DNA of 64,000 nt, from assembly GCF_018812025.1 (NCBI RefSeq), contig NC_063054.1, positions 36,792,896-36,856,895 on the forward strand, read 5' to 3'. The DNA comes from Megalobrama amblycephala (taxonomy: Eukaryota; Chordata; Actinopteri; Cypriniformes; Xenocyprididae). The notes under the pieces were generated by a model. The model ran no database searches, was not told the DNA's origin, and saw only the letters and a program-made list of their open reading frames with translations. How positions within the stretch are numbered: the first letter of the stretch is position 1; each line of letters begins with the position of its first letter. Below are positions 1-11,500 of the stretch, piece after piece. The translations under genes and the position numbers were made by a program.

Positions 1-728
1 GTGAGGATGAAGAGGAGGAGAGAAATGCTGAAAAACTGAGGCTTGTGCTTTTTATTTTCTGTACCGCATTTATCATAGTACTCACTGCTAGCACCATCAT
101 TTATGTCCGTCGACGTGGCTTCATCTTCAAGCTTTACAAAAAACTCATTGGCAAACTTGTGAATGGAAAGCGAGAGGAGCCTGATCCTGAACAATTCTTA
201 TATGACGTGTTTCTCTGTTTTAGTTCCAGTGATATTAAATGGGTAGAAAAAGCGCTGCTGAACAGACTAGACTCTCAGTTCTCAGAGCAGAACACACTCC
301 GCTGCTGCTTTGAGGAGCGAGACTTCATACCCGGGGGGGACCATCTTACCAACATGCGAAATGCTATCCAGAATAGTCATAAAACCCTTTGTGTGGTGTC
401 TGAACGTTTCCTGAAGGACGGCTGGTGCCTAGAAACCTTCACCCTGGCACAGTGCAGGATGCTAGTGGAGCTAAAGGACATTCTGGTGGTGCTGGTTGTA
501 GGGAACATACCGCAGTACAGGCTACTGAAGTACGATCAACTGAGATCCTACATTGAGAACAGAAGATACCTTCTGTGGCCCGATGACAGCCAGGACTTGG
601 ATTGGTTTTATGACCAACTTCTGCATAAAATAAGAAAAAACACTAAGGTTAAACAAACAAATATTAAAGTTAATGAGGGTGAAAAAAATCTTGACGCAGC
701 AAATCTGCAAGCAGACACTGCAGTGTAA
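1..728 (+). CDS. tlr5: Toll-like receptor 5, C-terminal part (transmembrane segment and TIR domain); 5' end outside window
   Basis: The reading frame is open from base 3 to the stop at 726-728, giving 241 residues, and it runs off the left edge, so the leucine-rich ectodomain is missing. An acidic stretch (EDEEEE) is followed by a hydrophobic helix at about residues 12-36, a basic stop-transfer (RRRGF), then a TIR domain at about 67-205. Visible TIR landmarks are box 1 (YDVFLCFSS), the BB loop with its conserved proline (RDFIPG, about 106-111) and a WFYDQL box-3-like segment. Family knowledge: TIR domains of this class recruit MyD88, and TLR5 senses bacterial flagellin. The juxtamembrane pattern (acidic run, LFI.CT, RGF) resembles TLR5 more than TLR22, and disp1 is the neighbour of TLR5 in human. 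The TIR alone does not fully exclude a TLR22-like receptor. Whether it is the a or b fish paralogue cannot be told. Confidence 0.87.
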   Translation, partial: EDEEEERNAEKLRLVLFIFCTAFIIVLTASTIIYVRRRGFIFKLYKKLIGKLVNGKREEPDPEQFLYDVFLCFSSSDIKWVEKALLNRLDSQFSEQNTLRCCFEERDFIPGGDHLTNMRNAIQNSHKTLCVVSERFLKDGWCLETFTLAQCRMLVELKDILVVLVVGNIPQYRLLKYDQLRSYIENRRYLLWPDDSQDLDWFYDQLLHKIRKNTKVKQTNIKVNEGEKNLDAANLQADTAV

Positions 729-1023
729 CTATGAAGGACTTTGTATAATTCCTTGCTTTGCTCCCAGGTTCTCATCCATCCCACTTTGTTGAAATTCTCT
801 CTATTGGACAATGACATCAACAAATATTAAGCATATAAAGCTGGAAACCATACTGTATTGTATAGTTATAAATGTTTATTTTGTATTATCCATAATGTGT
901 TTGTACTTCTCAGTGTCAGTTGGGTAGTTAAAGGTCAGTAGAACGGTGACATTTTTTATATATTATGTAAATACTCCATTTATAATCACCTTTTATTTTT
1001 TTATAGTGTTCCAGGATTTGGCA

Positions 1024-1029
1024 AATAAA
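1024..1029 (+). terminator. Poly(A) signal of tlr5
   Basis: An AATAAA hexamer lies about 295 bases after the tlr5 stop codon, following an AT-rich 3' untranslated stretch. It is the first canonical signal on this strand after the gene. Assignment is by position and motif only. Confidence 0.6.
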
Positions 1030-2010
1030 ATCTTACAATTCACACCATGTGTCCAAATATCTGTGAGACACTACTTATAGACCCATATATGACCAATTGA
1101 TATAATTTATATATATATATTAGAACCATAAAATGTTTTTATTATTTTAATTATTACCACTACTACTATTTTTATTATATCAGATAGCAGCCTTTATTGG
1201 TAGACCCGATCAATAACCAAAAATCAACTGTATAGAAAAATCTTTAAAATTGGTGTTTATCTTCCTTAAAAAAAAAAAAAAAAAAAACAACTCCCTTATT
1301 TTTGAAAACGATTTAGTTAATAAATAAATGTTTGGGTGAGACATACACATATAACACTGTATATGTCAAGGACACATTTGTACAATTAAATTCACACTTA
1401 GTATATTTGACCAAAACAAATCAAAACTAAAATTCTTCAGGTGTAAAGTCACATAAACTGACTCAATTTTCCTGAAGTCCTGAGGCTAATGTAAATGTTT
1501 GCACACTGCTGAAAGAGGCAGTTTTATCTAAGAAACCGGGAAGAAACAAAGACAACTTTGAAACAAAGCACAGTCAGTCTTTCAATTCACCATTGCATAA
1601 ACTACTGAAGTTTACTTTATAGGTGAAACATTCAAATCAACATCAACAAAAAAAGTGCATGACTCAAATACATACACAATACACACAAAAATATATATAC
1701 AAGTTCATATGAAATGTGCAGGAAAATAAATTCTGAATATGCTTTTCTGTTCTCATGAAAAAGTGATGGCCTGAGGCCAGATATTAAAAAAATAATCTAA
1801 AACACTGAGATGTCACACAAATACCAGCCAGTGGGTCAAAATAGTGTCTTCATAAATCAAACTTTGTTTAAAATATAAATGTTTTCCTTGACGTCATGTC
1901 AGCATTCTCATGCACATAATGTCAAGTAACTATTTCCTGTCAGGAAACAACCAGTTGCTAAATCTTAACAATATTGCAATATGTTCGCAATCTAACACAC
2001 ATTTTACATG
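1030..2010. other. Tail-to-tail intergenic region and disp1 3' untranslated region
   Basis: AT-rich sequence between the convergent tlr5 and disp1 genes. It holds a poly(A/T) run near 1267-1287, a short TA run near 1110-1120 and the presumed disp1 3' UTR on the minus strand. I see no coding exon and no clear transposon terminus here. Confidence 0.6.
1193..1198 (-). terminator. Candidate poly(A) signal of disp1
   Basis: TTTATT on the plus strand reads AATAAA on the minus strand, about 810 bases past the disp1 stop. A second copy is at 1171-1176. I saw no canonical hexamer closer to the stop. The true site could be either, or a variant signal. Confidence 0.35.
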
Positions 2011-5000
2011 TTAGCATAAACTCTCAGATGAGGCTTTTGAATTAATGGCAATAGTAGGCACGCTGGTTTTTGGCTTGTGAAACTCTACAGAATTGCACTT
2101 CACTTTTACAGTCTTTTTAAAACAGTTAATTTTTTTGGGAGAGACAGGCTCTGCCCTTTCATTATTGTCTTTGTCACTCTGATTGCATTTGACACTTTCT
2201 TCCGGTACCACTGGAATCGCTTCGCGAATCTCACGACTGTCTTGTATTAAAACACAAGTGCCATTTACTTTTGTTTTTATATGGTTGGATGGTATTTTTT
2301 GAGGGGTCAGGGAATTTAATGCTAGGTCCCCTGTCTTCTGTGCATCATGATTAACAGTACAGACTTGAGTTGTATCAGGCAAAGAGCAGCACTGAACATC
2401 TGGAAACTGAATGTTAGCTGGAAAGTTCTGGCTCTCTGGTAGAGGCGAATTCAGGCTACAAGCACTGATGTGAGACTTGTCGTGCACTGCAGTATCGGAC
2501 AACAGTGCCTGATGCAAAAGGTGCACTGTGTGCATGCTATAGCCTCCAGGAAAACATATGTGCGGAGTTGGCCTTGATGTTTGGCTCTGTGAGCAATGTT
2601 GGAAGTGGCCACAGTTAGCGGGAGTGTGTGCCGTATCCCGAGAGGGCTGAAGGTTCTGACCCACAGGTAAGCGATTGGTCTGTTTAGCGGGGCATGGGGT
2701 TTCTCGAGATTGGCTGCAAGGATGATAAGGAGTCCTTTGTCGCTCTCTCATATAATGATGCATACAATTTTCACAGGTGCACCTTGTACTATAAGTGTAC
2801 TGATGTGGATGTGAAAGTTCTAAGCCATTTTCAAGCTCAGGGTTGGGTTCTCTTGAGTCGGTGTTGTGGGGTGCGCACAAGGTTGGGTGATTAGAAGTGA
2901 TGCCGTTGTGCAACTGTGTACATGCTTCCTGTTCCTCATCGGAGGCCTTTTCCTCATTTCTGACATTCAAGGCCAAGGGTTCAAGCTCATAGTGTTCATG
3001 TCGACCATCAGTTCTTGTGTTATCTATCTGGTACTTGGTCGTGTAACCAAGTTTACCTAGGCTGGGATTAGATTGGTTTTCAGAGGTGTGCTCCGTAAAG
3101 GTGTAGCACTGGAGTTTCTTTGGCAAAGGAATCTGTCCACAGGTGCCCTGAGGACCCATACAGCGACACATGCATTGAAAGAAAAACGTAGCAAAGGCCC
3201 AGCTAATGCACATGATTAGCATCAAAAACGTGCCCAGTTGAGTGTAGGCAAGAACTGTGGATGGCATCATCATTGCACCGGCTACAAAGGTTGTGAGTGC
3301 TGCCATAGCTATAGCCGAGCCCATCCTGCTCAAGGAGAAAACCACCTTCCCTTCTCTGTCTGGTTCTGGGGCAAGGCGGTATGCCACGCCGTAATGAACA
3401 GCAAAGTCCACAGAGAGACCTACAGCAACTGAGATGGTCACGGATTCAAGCACATTTAGTTCCCAACCCAAGAGCACCAGTGACCCAACTGTGACAAATA
3501 TGGTCCCGGCGATGGATATGATGGCGTAGAGGCTGATGATGATATTCCAGGTGGTCAGGAGCATGACACTGAAGGCCACCACCACCGACAATGCCATAGC
3601 AATAAGAGTCCCATCCGAAAGACTGTCCTGTAGGTCGTAGAACTCCAAATTGCTTACAAACCATCCGTAGCTCAGTCCCTCAGGAGCATCTGTCAGCTCC
3701 TCTTGAATCCAAGCATCCACTTCTCTGTAAAACTGATGCATCTTCTCGTACGCCAGAGTAAAATGGTAGGTACTTTGAAACTCAAGCACAATTGCTCGAA
3801 TTGTGTCATTGATGTCAAACCTTGGCCCTGGAGTCTTGCTGTCAAGGTGGTAGATGGTGCTTCGGTCAAGCTCCATAATGGCCCTTTTGATGCACAACTC
3901 AAAGACGTCTTGCCGGTAAGGGAATGTGGACTGACTACAACAGGGATAGACGGAAGCTTCGTCACAGTCTTGGTTTTCCATCCACTGCTTGAAAGTCTCC
4001 ATGAAACAGCTTGTGAAGTCTTGCTCCTCCGACTGGAACACGAAGCTTTGGTTCCTAAGCTTCTGGCAAAAATTGAGAATCCACACCTGACTTGCAGGAC
4101 TTGCAATGTTGAAGGTTGTGTCGAGTGTCAGTTTACCCTTGTTTTTGGGGTTCAGGGGATCTCCACTGTCAACCGGAGTAACTCCCCAAATGATGGTGAT
4201 CGGCATGTGGAGGTCTTCCCCGTGGTTGACCCGTTCAAACATAAAGAGTTTTTTGTACTCTGCATCATAGCGTTCAAAGGGATGGGAGGAACGAAACACC
4301 TGAAACTCTGACAGTTCCAGAGAAGGCAGTTTCATCTTGGGATTCACGCAAACAACGTAGGCACCACCCACCGTCAAAGCCAGGAACCACAAAAGCCACA
4401 AGTACCGCAACTTGATCACGATCCAAGGCAAAACTTTCTCAAAGAAAATCCGCGAGGCCTCCGAGATGCTAAAAAGACACTTGTTGACCATTTGGCACAG
4501 GCTCGTCCAAAAAGTCGCAATGCCCTGCGTCTGGTGGTGTTGTGAACGAGAGCATGTAAAGACGTTGACCAGGTACCGCTCATGTAGGACAACCACAGCT
4601 GGCAACCAGGTGACCATCAATATGTAGTTAACCAAGATGGCGGTACCAGCATATACCCCGAAGCATCGGATGGCAGTGATGTTGCTCACGTAATTGGCGT
4701 AGAAGGCAGCAGCTGTGGTGAAGCTGGTGACAAACATCGAGAGCGCCGCGTGCTGAAGCGTGACGCTGACCGCTTCAGAGAGCTCAGAATTGGGTTTGTC
4801 AAACTTTGTGTAGTTCCAGACGTCGCAGAGCACGAAGGCATCGTCTGCGCCAATTCCCACCAATATGATGAGCGCAGTGAGGTTCATGAAGGGGAAGAAA
4901 TCAAAGTTGAAGACCACACGGTACAGGAAGTACGAGACAATAAGCGAACTGATGATAGCAAACATGGTCATAAGGGTGATGAACATTGACCTTGTGTAGA

Positions 5001-5568
5001 TGCACATAACCACCAACACGATCACAATAGCTATTGCGGGATACATGGTATCTGTTAGCAGGTAGTCCTGAAACAAGTTGTGTTTGATGCCAAATTCTAT
5101 TCCTGTGATGGTTGTGATCCCATCCGAGGAGTTCCAGTTCTCAAAGTTGTCCAAGTAAATGTTCATCATTGTTTCTCCTTTCTCTGTGGGAGAGAAGAGC
5201 ATGCTGTACTTGAGGTTAGGTGGAAGGTGGTCCGTGTTCTTTGGGTTCAAAAAGTCTTTGTCCACCAAAAAGTGAAAAATCTGATACACTGCATTGTATT
5301 TTGTACACTTCCGTGGCACGTTGCCACACTTGAGGTCCTTCTTGCGGGTGGTCATGTCCCAACACTCAGGACCAAGGGTGCCATTGTGGTAATACTTTGC
5401 ACAGGAGCGCAGGATTTTTAGGGTGTGGGAAACGTCTCGCTCTGTGATCTTTTGGCAGGAGGACTTATTAGTAAGGACGGCTATGTAGTTCCCAAGTGTC
5501 CAGCTGGGACAGCAGGAGGCAGCAGTGGTGCGCTGACACAGATCCAAGTACTGGGGATGGGAGCGAAC
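2011..5568 (-). CDS. disp1: disp1 last coding exon (sterol-sensing domain, second membrane block, C-terminal tail)
   Basis: This 3558-nt exon encodes residues 315-1499. It starts [13 protein letters not shown] at a CTTCTTCAG acceptor, upstream of the first in-frame TTG at 5547, and ends SSESLC followed by TAA. In order it shows the rest of extracellular loop 1 with many cysteines, the sterol-sensing domain (about 489-643) with GADDAF at about 554-559, a hydrophobic helix at about 700-722, a large second extracellular loop, a second helix block (about 968-1115) with [10 protein letters not shown] at about 1031-1040, and a cytoplasmic tail of about 380 residues. The tail is rich in His, Cys, Ser and Pro and weakly conserved, except for the final VKVKCNSVE motif. 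A single giant 3' exon is the normal vertebrate gene structure. Confidence 0.97.
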   Translation of the reverse strand, partial: VRSHPQYLDLCQRTTAASCCPSWTLGNYIAVLTNKSSCQKITERDVSHTLKILRSCAKYYHNGTLGPECWDMTTRKKDLKCGNVPRKCTKYNAVYQIFHFLVDKDFLNPKNTDHLPPNLKYSMLFSPTEKGETMMNIYLDNFENWNSSDGITTITGIEFGIKHNLFQDYLLTDTMYPAIAIVIVLVVMCIYTRSMFITLMTMFAIISSLIVSYFLYRVVFNFDFFPFMNLTALIILVGIGADDAFVLCDVWNYTKFDKPNSELSEAVSVTLQHAALSMFVTSFTTAAAFYANYVSNITAIRCFGVYAGTAILVNYILMVTWLPAVVVLHERYLVNVFTCSRSQHHQTQGIATFWTSLCQMVNKCLFSISEASRIFFEKVLPWIVIKLRYLWLLWFLALTVGGAYVVCVNPKMKLPSLELSEFQVFRSSHPFERYDAEYKKLFMFERVNHGEDLHMPITIIWGVTPVDSGDPLNPKNKGKLTLDTTFNIASPASQVWILNFCQKLRNQSFVFQSEEQDFTSCFMETFKQWMENQDCDEASVYPCCSQSTFPYRQDVFELCIKRAIMELDRSTIYHLDSKTPGPRFDINDTIRAIVLEFQSTYHFTLAYEKMHQFYREVDAWIQEELTDAPEGLSYGWFVSNLEFYDLQDSLSDGTLIAMALSVVVAFSVMLLTTWNIIISLYAIISIAGTIFVTVGSLVLLGWELNVLESVTISVAVGLSVDFAVHYGVAYRLAPEPDREGKVVFSLSRMGSAIAMAALTTFVAGAMMMPSTVLAYTQLGTFLMLIMCISWAFATFFFQCMCRCMGPQGTCGQIPLPKKLQCYTFTEHTSENQSNPSLGKLGYTTKYQIDNTRTDGRHEHYELEPLALNVRNEEKASDEEQEACTQLHNGITSNHPTLCAPHNTDSREPNPELENGLELSHPHQYTYSTRCTCENCMHHYMRERQRTPYHPCSQSRETPCPAKQTNRLPVGQNLQPSRDTAHTPANCGHFQHCSQSQTSRPTPHICFPGGYSMHTVHLLHQALLSDTAVHDKSHISACSLNSPLPESQNFPANIQFPDVQCCSLPDTTQVCTVNHDAQKTGDLALNSLTPQKIPSNHIKTKVNGTCVLIQDSREIREAIPVVPEESVKCNQSDKDNNERAEPVSPKKINCFKKTVKVKCNSVEFHKPKTSVPTIAINSKASSESLC

Positions 5569-8500
5569 CTGAAGAAGCAGACATGAAAAACACCAGTATA
5601 AAACACATTTCCTACATTACACTTAATGTAAAACAAATGGTGTAATAAATACTTAAATGCAACATACCCGTGTATTGTCAAAATTGCACATGGACTTTAT
5701 TGCCTGTATATTCCACAAGTTCTTTCCCTCTGCAGAGGCAAATACGATTCGGGAATAGCTGTCACCTTTAGAGAGACAACATTTGGTGATTAAACCAAAA
5801 AGCCTTTCTCCATGGTCCACTAGGTGGCAGATTTGATCAATAGTATGTTTGTGTATTTCATGCATTTGTGCTTTATTTTGGCAGTATATTAACACCAGAA
5901 TACATTTGTGTTAATGCACACAAAACCAGTTAAGTAGTTAATATAATTAATGTTAATGTAAACACAAACAGTGAAGTGCACTTACAAAAGATATAAAACA
6001 AGAAATAATACTTCTAAGCTGTGTAGTTTAAGATGACCATTATGAACTAACAACTAGCAATAGTTTTATACATTTACATTAACCAGGATTACCAGGATAA
6101 TATTGAGCAGCAAATCAGCATATTAGAATGATTTCTGAAGGATCATGTGACACTGAAGACTGGAATAATGATGCTGAAAATTCAGCTTTGATCACAGGAA
6201 TAAATTACATTTTAAAATATATAACTTTAAAACATACTGACCCCAAACTTTTGAATGGTAGTGTATATTAAACATTAAATATCAAAAATTGCAAGCTTAC
6301 AATTAATAAAAAATGTTTAGGTCAAAATGTTGCCTGAAGTGCTTTCTTAGTTCTTCAATATTTAATTTTTTTTATTTTACTGCATTTTTGAAAATACAAA
6401 AATGTCTTCTATGAAAACTTATGTGATTTGAGTTATGAGGACATATGGTATAGGAAGGCGGTCATTTCTATATGATAAGAGTGACTGTAAAAACTCACCT
6501 GGTACATCACAGAAGAAACTGTCCTTACTGAAATCCCATTCCGCTTGTCTTTTCTTTCTATCATAGTGATCCTTGGACCACCTGTCATCTTGGTGACTAA
6601 AACAGAAAAAGAGGATTTGCAAATCAAATCAATAATATTTAACTGTCCTGCATTAAAAAAATGAAAACATTTAATGTGGCTCTGAATGCATGTCTGTCCC
6701 TCACAGCTTTGTTTTCACTTGTGTCAAATTAAACATGCATCTACTAAGACTATGGTCTACCATTGTTCTTTATGTTCAAAGTTACCCAAATAAAACCTTA
6801 ATTCTCTGTCACCCGAAACCATAATCTAGCGGTTCTTAACCTGCAATCTGATTCTTGTCGGAATTAGACAGCTTTACTGAAACAAAAATCCTTGCTAATT
6901 ATTCATTCCAGAGCACGACGCAGCATACAATTTCAGCCTCAGAAAACCCTCCTCACATTGTTGCCATTAGTGATCTGCGATTGAAATGACCATTATCATT
7001 ATTACTGACAGAGGGCAGGACTGCTGCTGACAGCACATCCTGTTCCACAGACAGGAAGTCTCTTTAATCAGAGGAAAGACGCCTATGCACATGCTGAGAC
7101 GGAGCTGTGCCATACAGACGCTCATTTTCTTTCAGGACGCTTCTGTCATGATCCGTAATCCAACTCACAATGATCCGGATCAGATAAGCCATGATTCAGC
7201 CAACACACATCTCATTACCAAGCACTGCAAAAAATGCATTAAAAGTGATTTTCCTGTATTTGGCTGAGCAGTCATTTGGTTGGCTCGCCAATATATTAGA
7301 TTTCTCTAATACATAAAATAAGTAAGCTTGACCAAGAGTTATTGTGGGTTGATGTGCTGACTTTCGCATTAAAGATACATATTTGCAAAACATAAAGGTC
7401 AAGTCCCTTACTGCAGAACCAAAATCCTGTAGAAACTGCAAATCCTTAACAATTTCAGCCAATCCTTATCTTCACATCATTCATCTAGTGTTGTTCTGGA
7501 TGAATACAAACAGGAAAATATGGTTATCAGATAAGAAGTGGACTCTGTTACCTTTTGGCCTGCTCATCTGCGTATTTGAAGGGGTAGTTGGCCAGTGTTG
7601 CCTTGTATCCCGTGTTTTTCACCATGTTGTTCCATGTTACAAGTCGCTGGCCTATTGCGGTGCCCCTCGGTTCAAATCCCTAATAAGACAAATGACAACA
7701 AATCTTTACTCAAACTGCCCATAAACAACAGTCACTGCCATAATTCCATCAGGATTTGATCCATGTAGGGTTATCATAATAAGACCAGGGATGTCAATAA
7801 ATTTGAATTACTATAGCATGCATGAAAGGTTTATTTATAAAAACAAAAAAATCCAAAAAGAAGCATTGCAGCATGGTACGTATTTGAAAATTGTCTGTAT
7901 CCTTTAAACAACACAAAAAAATTCAGGATGCACCAAAATGAAAATTCTTGTCCAAAACTTGAGGCACTTGGCCAAAAACACTAAAATAGCTAAAACATTT
8001 AAATTGCACTTAAGGCATTTTTTTTATTTCAACAGATTTATTCAATTTACTTATTTGTCATTTAATGCCATATCAGCATCAAAGGCTATATTCATGGAAA
8101 ATTAAAGAGTAATTTAATTCAATTAATTAATAAAGTAAAAAATAATAATAATAATAATAATACCACCAGTTGTATAAATCTTTCAATAAAAATACTTTTC
8201 CAGGAGAAACCTTTTTAAAAATGTCCATTAATGTACTTTCTGAATAAAAACATTGCCTAATATCATTTAAGGCAGGACATTTCTATAAAATATGCTTCAC
8301 AGTCACAAAAATCAATTCGACATTTTGTATATACAGTCTGGTCATTTCTATTTTCAAAATAAAAACAATGGTTAGTTCTTTCATTCATAACTGGATTCAC
8401 TTCATATCATTTGTTATGGAAAAATCCCATTCCATGTGCAACTTTTTGGAAATATACAAACTCGGAATGGGTTTAACATCAGATGTTGGTATTTGACATT

Positions 8501-11500
8501 TTGTCATTTCCAGCTGTATGGCTTCCTTATCTGCTTTATCTGCCAGTTCATTCCCAGTCAGTCCCATATGGCCCAGTATCCAACAAAAAACTATATTAAA
8601 ACCATGCTTCTTTAAGTAATCCACTTTTTCTATTATCCTGACAATTATAGGATGGTCAGTCTTCAGGGACTTGATTGCTTGTGGACAAGACTTAAGAGTC
8701 TGTACATATTAAAAAATTAAACAACAATTTTTTTGATGATCAGCTTACATCATCTTTTAAAAGTGACCCATATGTGATATCTGTATTTATACTAGTATGC
8801 ACTTGGTGAAATGAAGTAGACGTACTGACCTGGACAATCTAAGGCTGAAAAGGAAGTAAAAACGGTGCAATTTGCAATGGACGCAGACAAAATGATAGTA
8901 CAATCTTTGTGCTTTCTGCACCATCTTTAAAGGTCAGCAAAACATTGCTCTCTTAAGGAGGAGGACAAAAGAGAAGAGCCCATGTTGTAGCCTGGGCACT
9001 GAAAAGGGTCATGTGATCATGGTTGGTGTCCACCTGAGACGATGTCATTCACCACCGTCGCTTTTTCAATGACGTACGACTCGCATTGACGGGAACCCGA
9101 TCCGATCTGTCCGCTTACATGGCAGACACAAATGCATGTATCCGATTCATATCAGATTTATTCGCCACATATGAATGAGGCCTGAAACTGATCTGAGAAT
9201 ATCGGAATCTGTGCGCTTTTTTCCTGCTTACACGTTTGTGGGTCATATCCGAACCTGTGCCACATGGTCACTGATTTCTACGGAGCCCCGCATGTGACTT
9301 CCAAGAAAAAAAAAAAGTAAATTGTGTGCGCAATTTACTATTTTGTTCCCTCGATTTGCTAAATCCTGCAGACAATTTACTATTACATTTCCTCGATTTG
9401 CTAAATCGTGCAGACAATTTACCATTTAGTTTCCTCGATTTTCTAAATCGTGCGGACGATTTACTATTTCGTTTCCGCAATTTGCTAATCATCGTGCGGA
9501 CGATGTAGAATTCCATTTCCTCGATTTGCTAAATCGTGCGGATGATTTACCATTACGTTTTCTACGTTTTGCTAAATCGTGTGGACAATTTACCATTTTG
9601 TTTCCTCGATTTGCTAAATCGTGCGGACAATTTACTATTTCGTTTCCTCAATTTGCTAAATCGCGCAGACGAATTACTATTTTGTTTCCTCAATTTGCTA
9701 AATCGTGTGGATAATTTACAATTTCGTTTCCTCAATTTGCTAAATCGTGTGGATAATTTACAATTTCGTTTCCTCAATTTGCTAAATCGTGTGGATAATT
9801 TACCATTTCGTTTCCTCAATTTGCTAAATCGTGTGGATAATTTACCATTTCGTTTCCTCAATTTGCTAAATCGTGTGGATAATTTACCATTTCGTTTCCT
9901 CGATTTGCTAAATCGTGCGGATGATTTACCATTACGTTTTCTACGTTTTGCTAAATCGTGTGGACAATTTACCATTTTGTTTCCTCGATTTGCTAAATCG
10001 TGCGGACAATTTACAATTTCTTTCCTCAATTTGCTAAATCGTGCAGACGATTTACTATTTTGTTTCCTCAATTTGCTAAATCGTGTGGATAATTTACAAT
10101 TTCGTTTCCTCAATTTGCTAAATCGTGTGGATAATTTACCATTTCGTTTCCTCGATTTGCTAAATCGTGCGGATGATTTACCATTACGTTTTCTACGTTT
10201 TGCTAAATCGTGTGGACAATTTACCATTTTGTTTCCTCGATTTGCTAAATCGTGCGGACAATTTACTATTTCGTTTCCTCAATTTGCTAAATCGCGCAGA
10301 CGAATTACTATTTTGTTTCCTCAATTTGCTAAATCGTGTGGATAATTTACAATTTCGTTTCCTCAATTTGCTAAATCGTGTGGATAATTTACCATTTCGT
10401 TTCCTCGATTTGCTAAATCGTGCGGATGATTTACCATTACGTTTTCTACGTTTTGCTAAATCGTGTGGACAATTTACCATTTTGTTTCCTCGATTTGCTA
10501 AATCGTGCGGACAATTTACTATTTCGTTTCCTCAATTTGCTAAATCGTGCAGACGATTTACTATTTTGTTTCCTCAATTTGCTAAATAGTGCGGACGAAT
10601 TACTATTACGTTTTCTGCGATTTGCTAAATCGTGCGGACAATTTACAATTTCGTTTCCTCAATTTGCTAAATCATACAGACAATTTACTATTTACTTTCC
10701 TCGATTTGTTAAATCGTGCAGACAATTTACTATTTCGTTTCCTCGATTTGCTAAATCATGCGGACAATTTACTATTTACTTTCCTCGATTTGCTAAATCG
10801 TGCAGACAATTTACTATTTCGTTTCCTCGATTTACTAAATTGTGCGGACAATTTACTATTTCGTTTCCTCGATTTGCTAAATCGTGCAGACAATTTACTA
10901 TTTAGTTCCCTCGATTTGCTAAACTGTGCGGACGATTTACTATTTTGTTTCCTCGATTTGCTAAATCATGCGGACGATTTACTATTTCGTTTCCTCGATT
11001 TGCTAAATCGTGCGGACAATTTACTATTTAGTTTCCTCGATTTGCTAAATCATGCGGACAATTTACTATTTCGTTTCCTCGATTTGCTAAACTGTGCGGA
11101 CGATTTACTATTTTGTTTCCTCGATTTGCTAAACTGTGCGGACGATTTACTATTTCGTTTCCTCGATTTGCTAAATCGTGCGGACTATTTACTATTTCGT
11201 TTCCTCGATTTGCTAAATCGTGCGGACGATTTACTATTTTGTTTCCTCGATTTGCTAAACTGTGCGGACGATTTACTATTTCGTTTCCTCGATTTGCTAA
11301 ATTGTGCGGACGATTTACTATTTCGTTTCCTCGATTTGCTAAATCATGCGGACGATTTACTATTTTGTTTCCTCGATTTGCTAAATCATGCAGACGATTT
11401 ACTATTTCGTTTCCTCGATTTGCTAAATCGTGCGGACGATTTACTATTTTGTTTCCTCGATTTACTAAACTGTGCGGACTATTTACTATTTTGTTTCCTC

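Noticed and set aside
1..728. Alternative identity as TLR22 or a TLR13-like receptor
   Set aside because: The TIR domain is similar, but the acidic juxtamembrane run, the LFI.CT helix start and the disp1 neighbour favour TLR5. The alternative is kept as a minor possibility.
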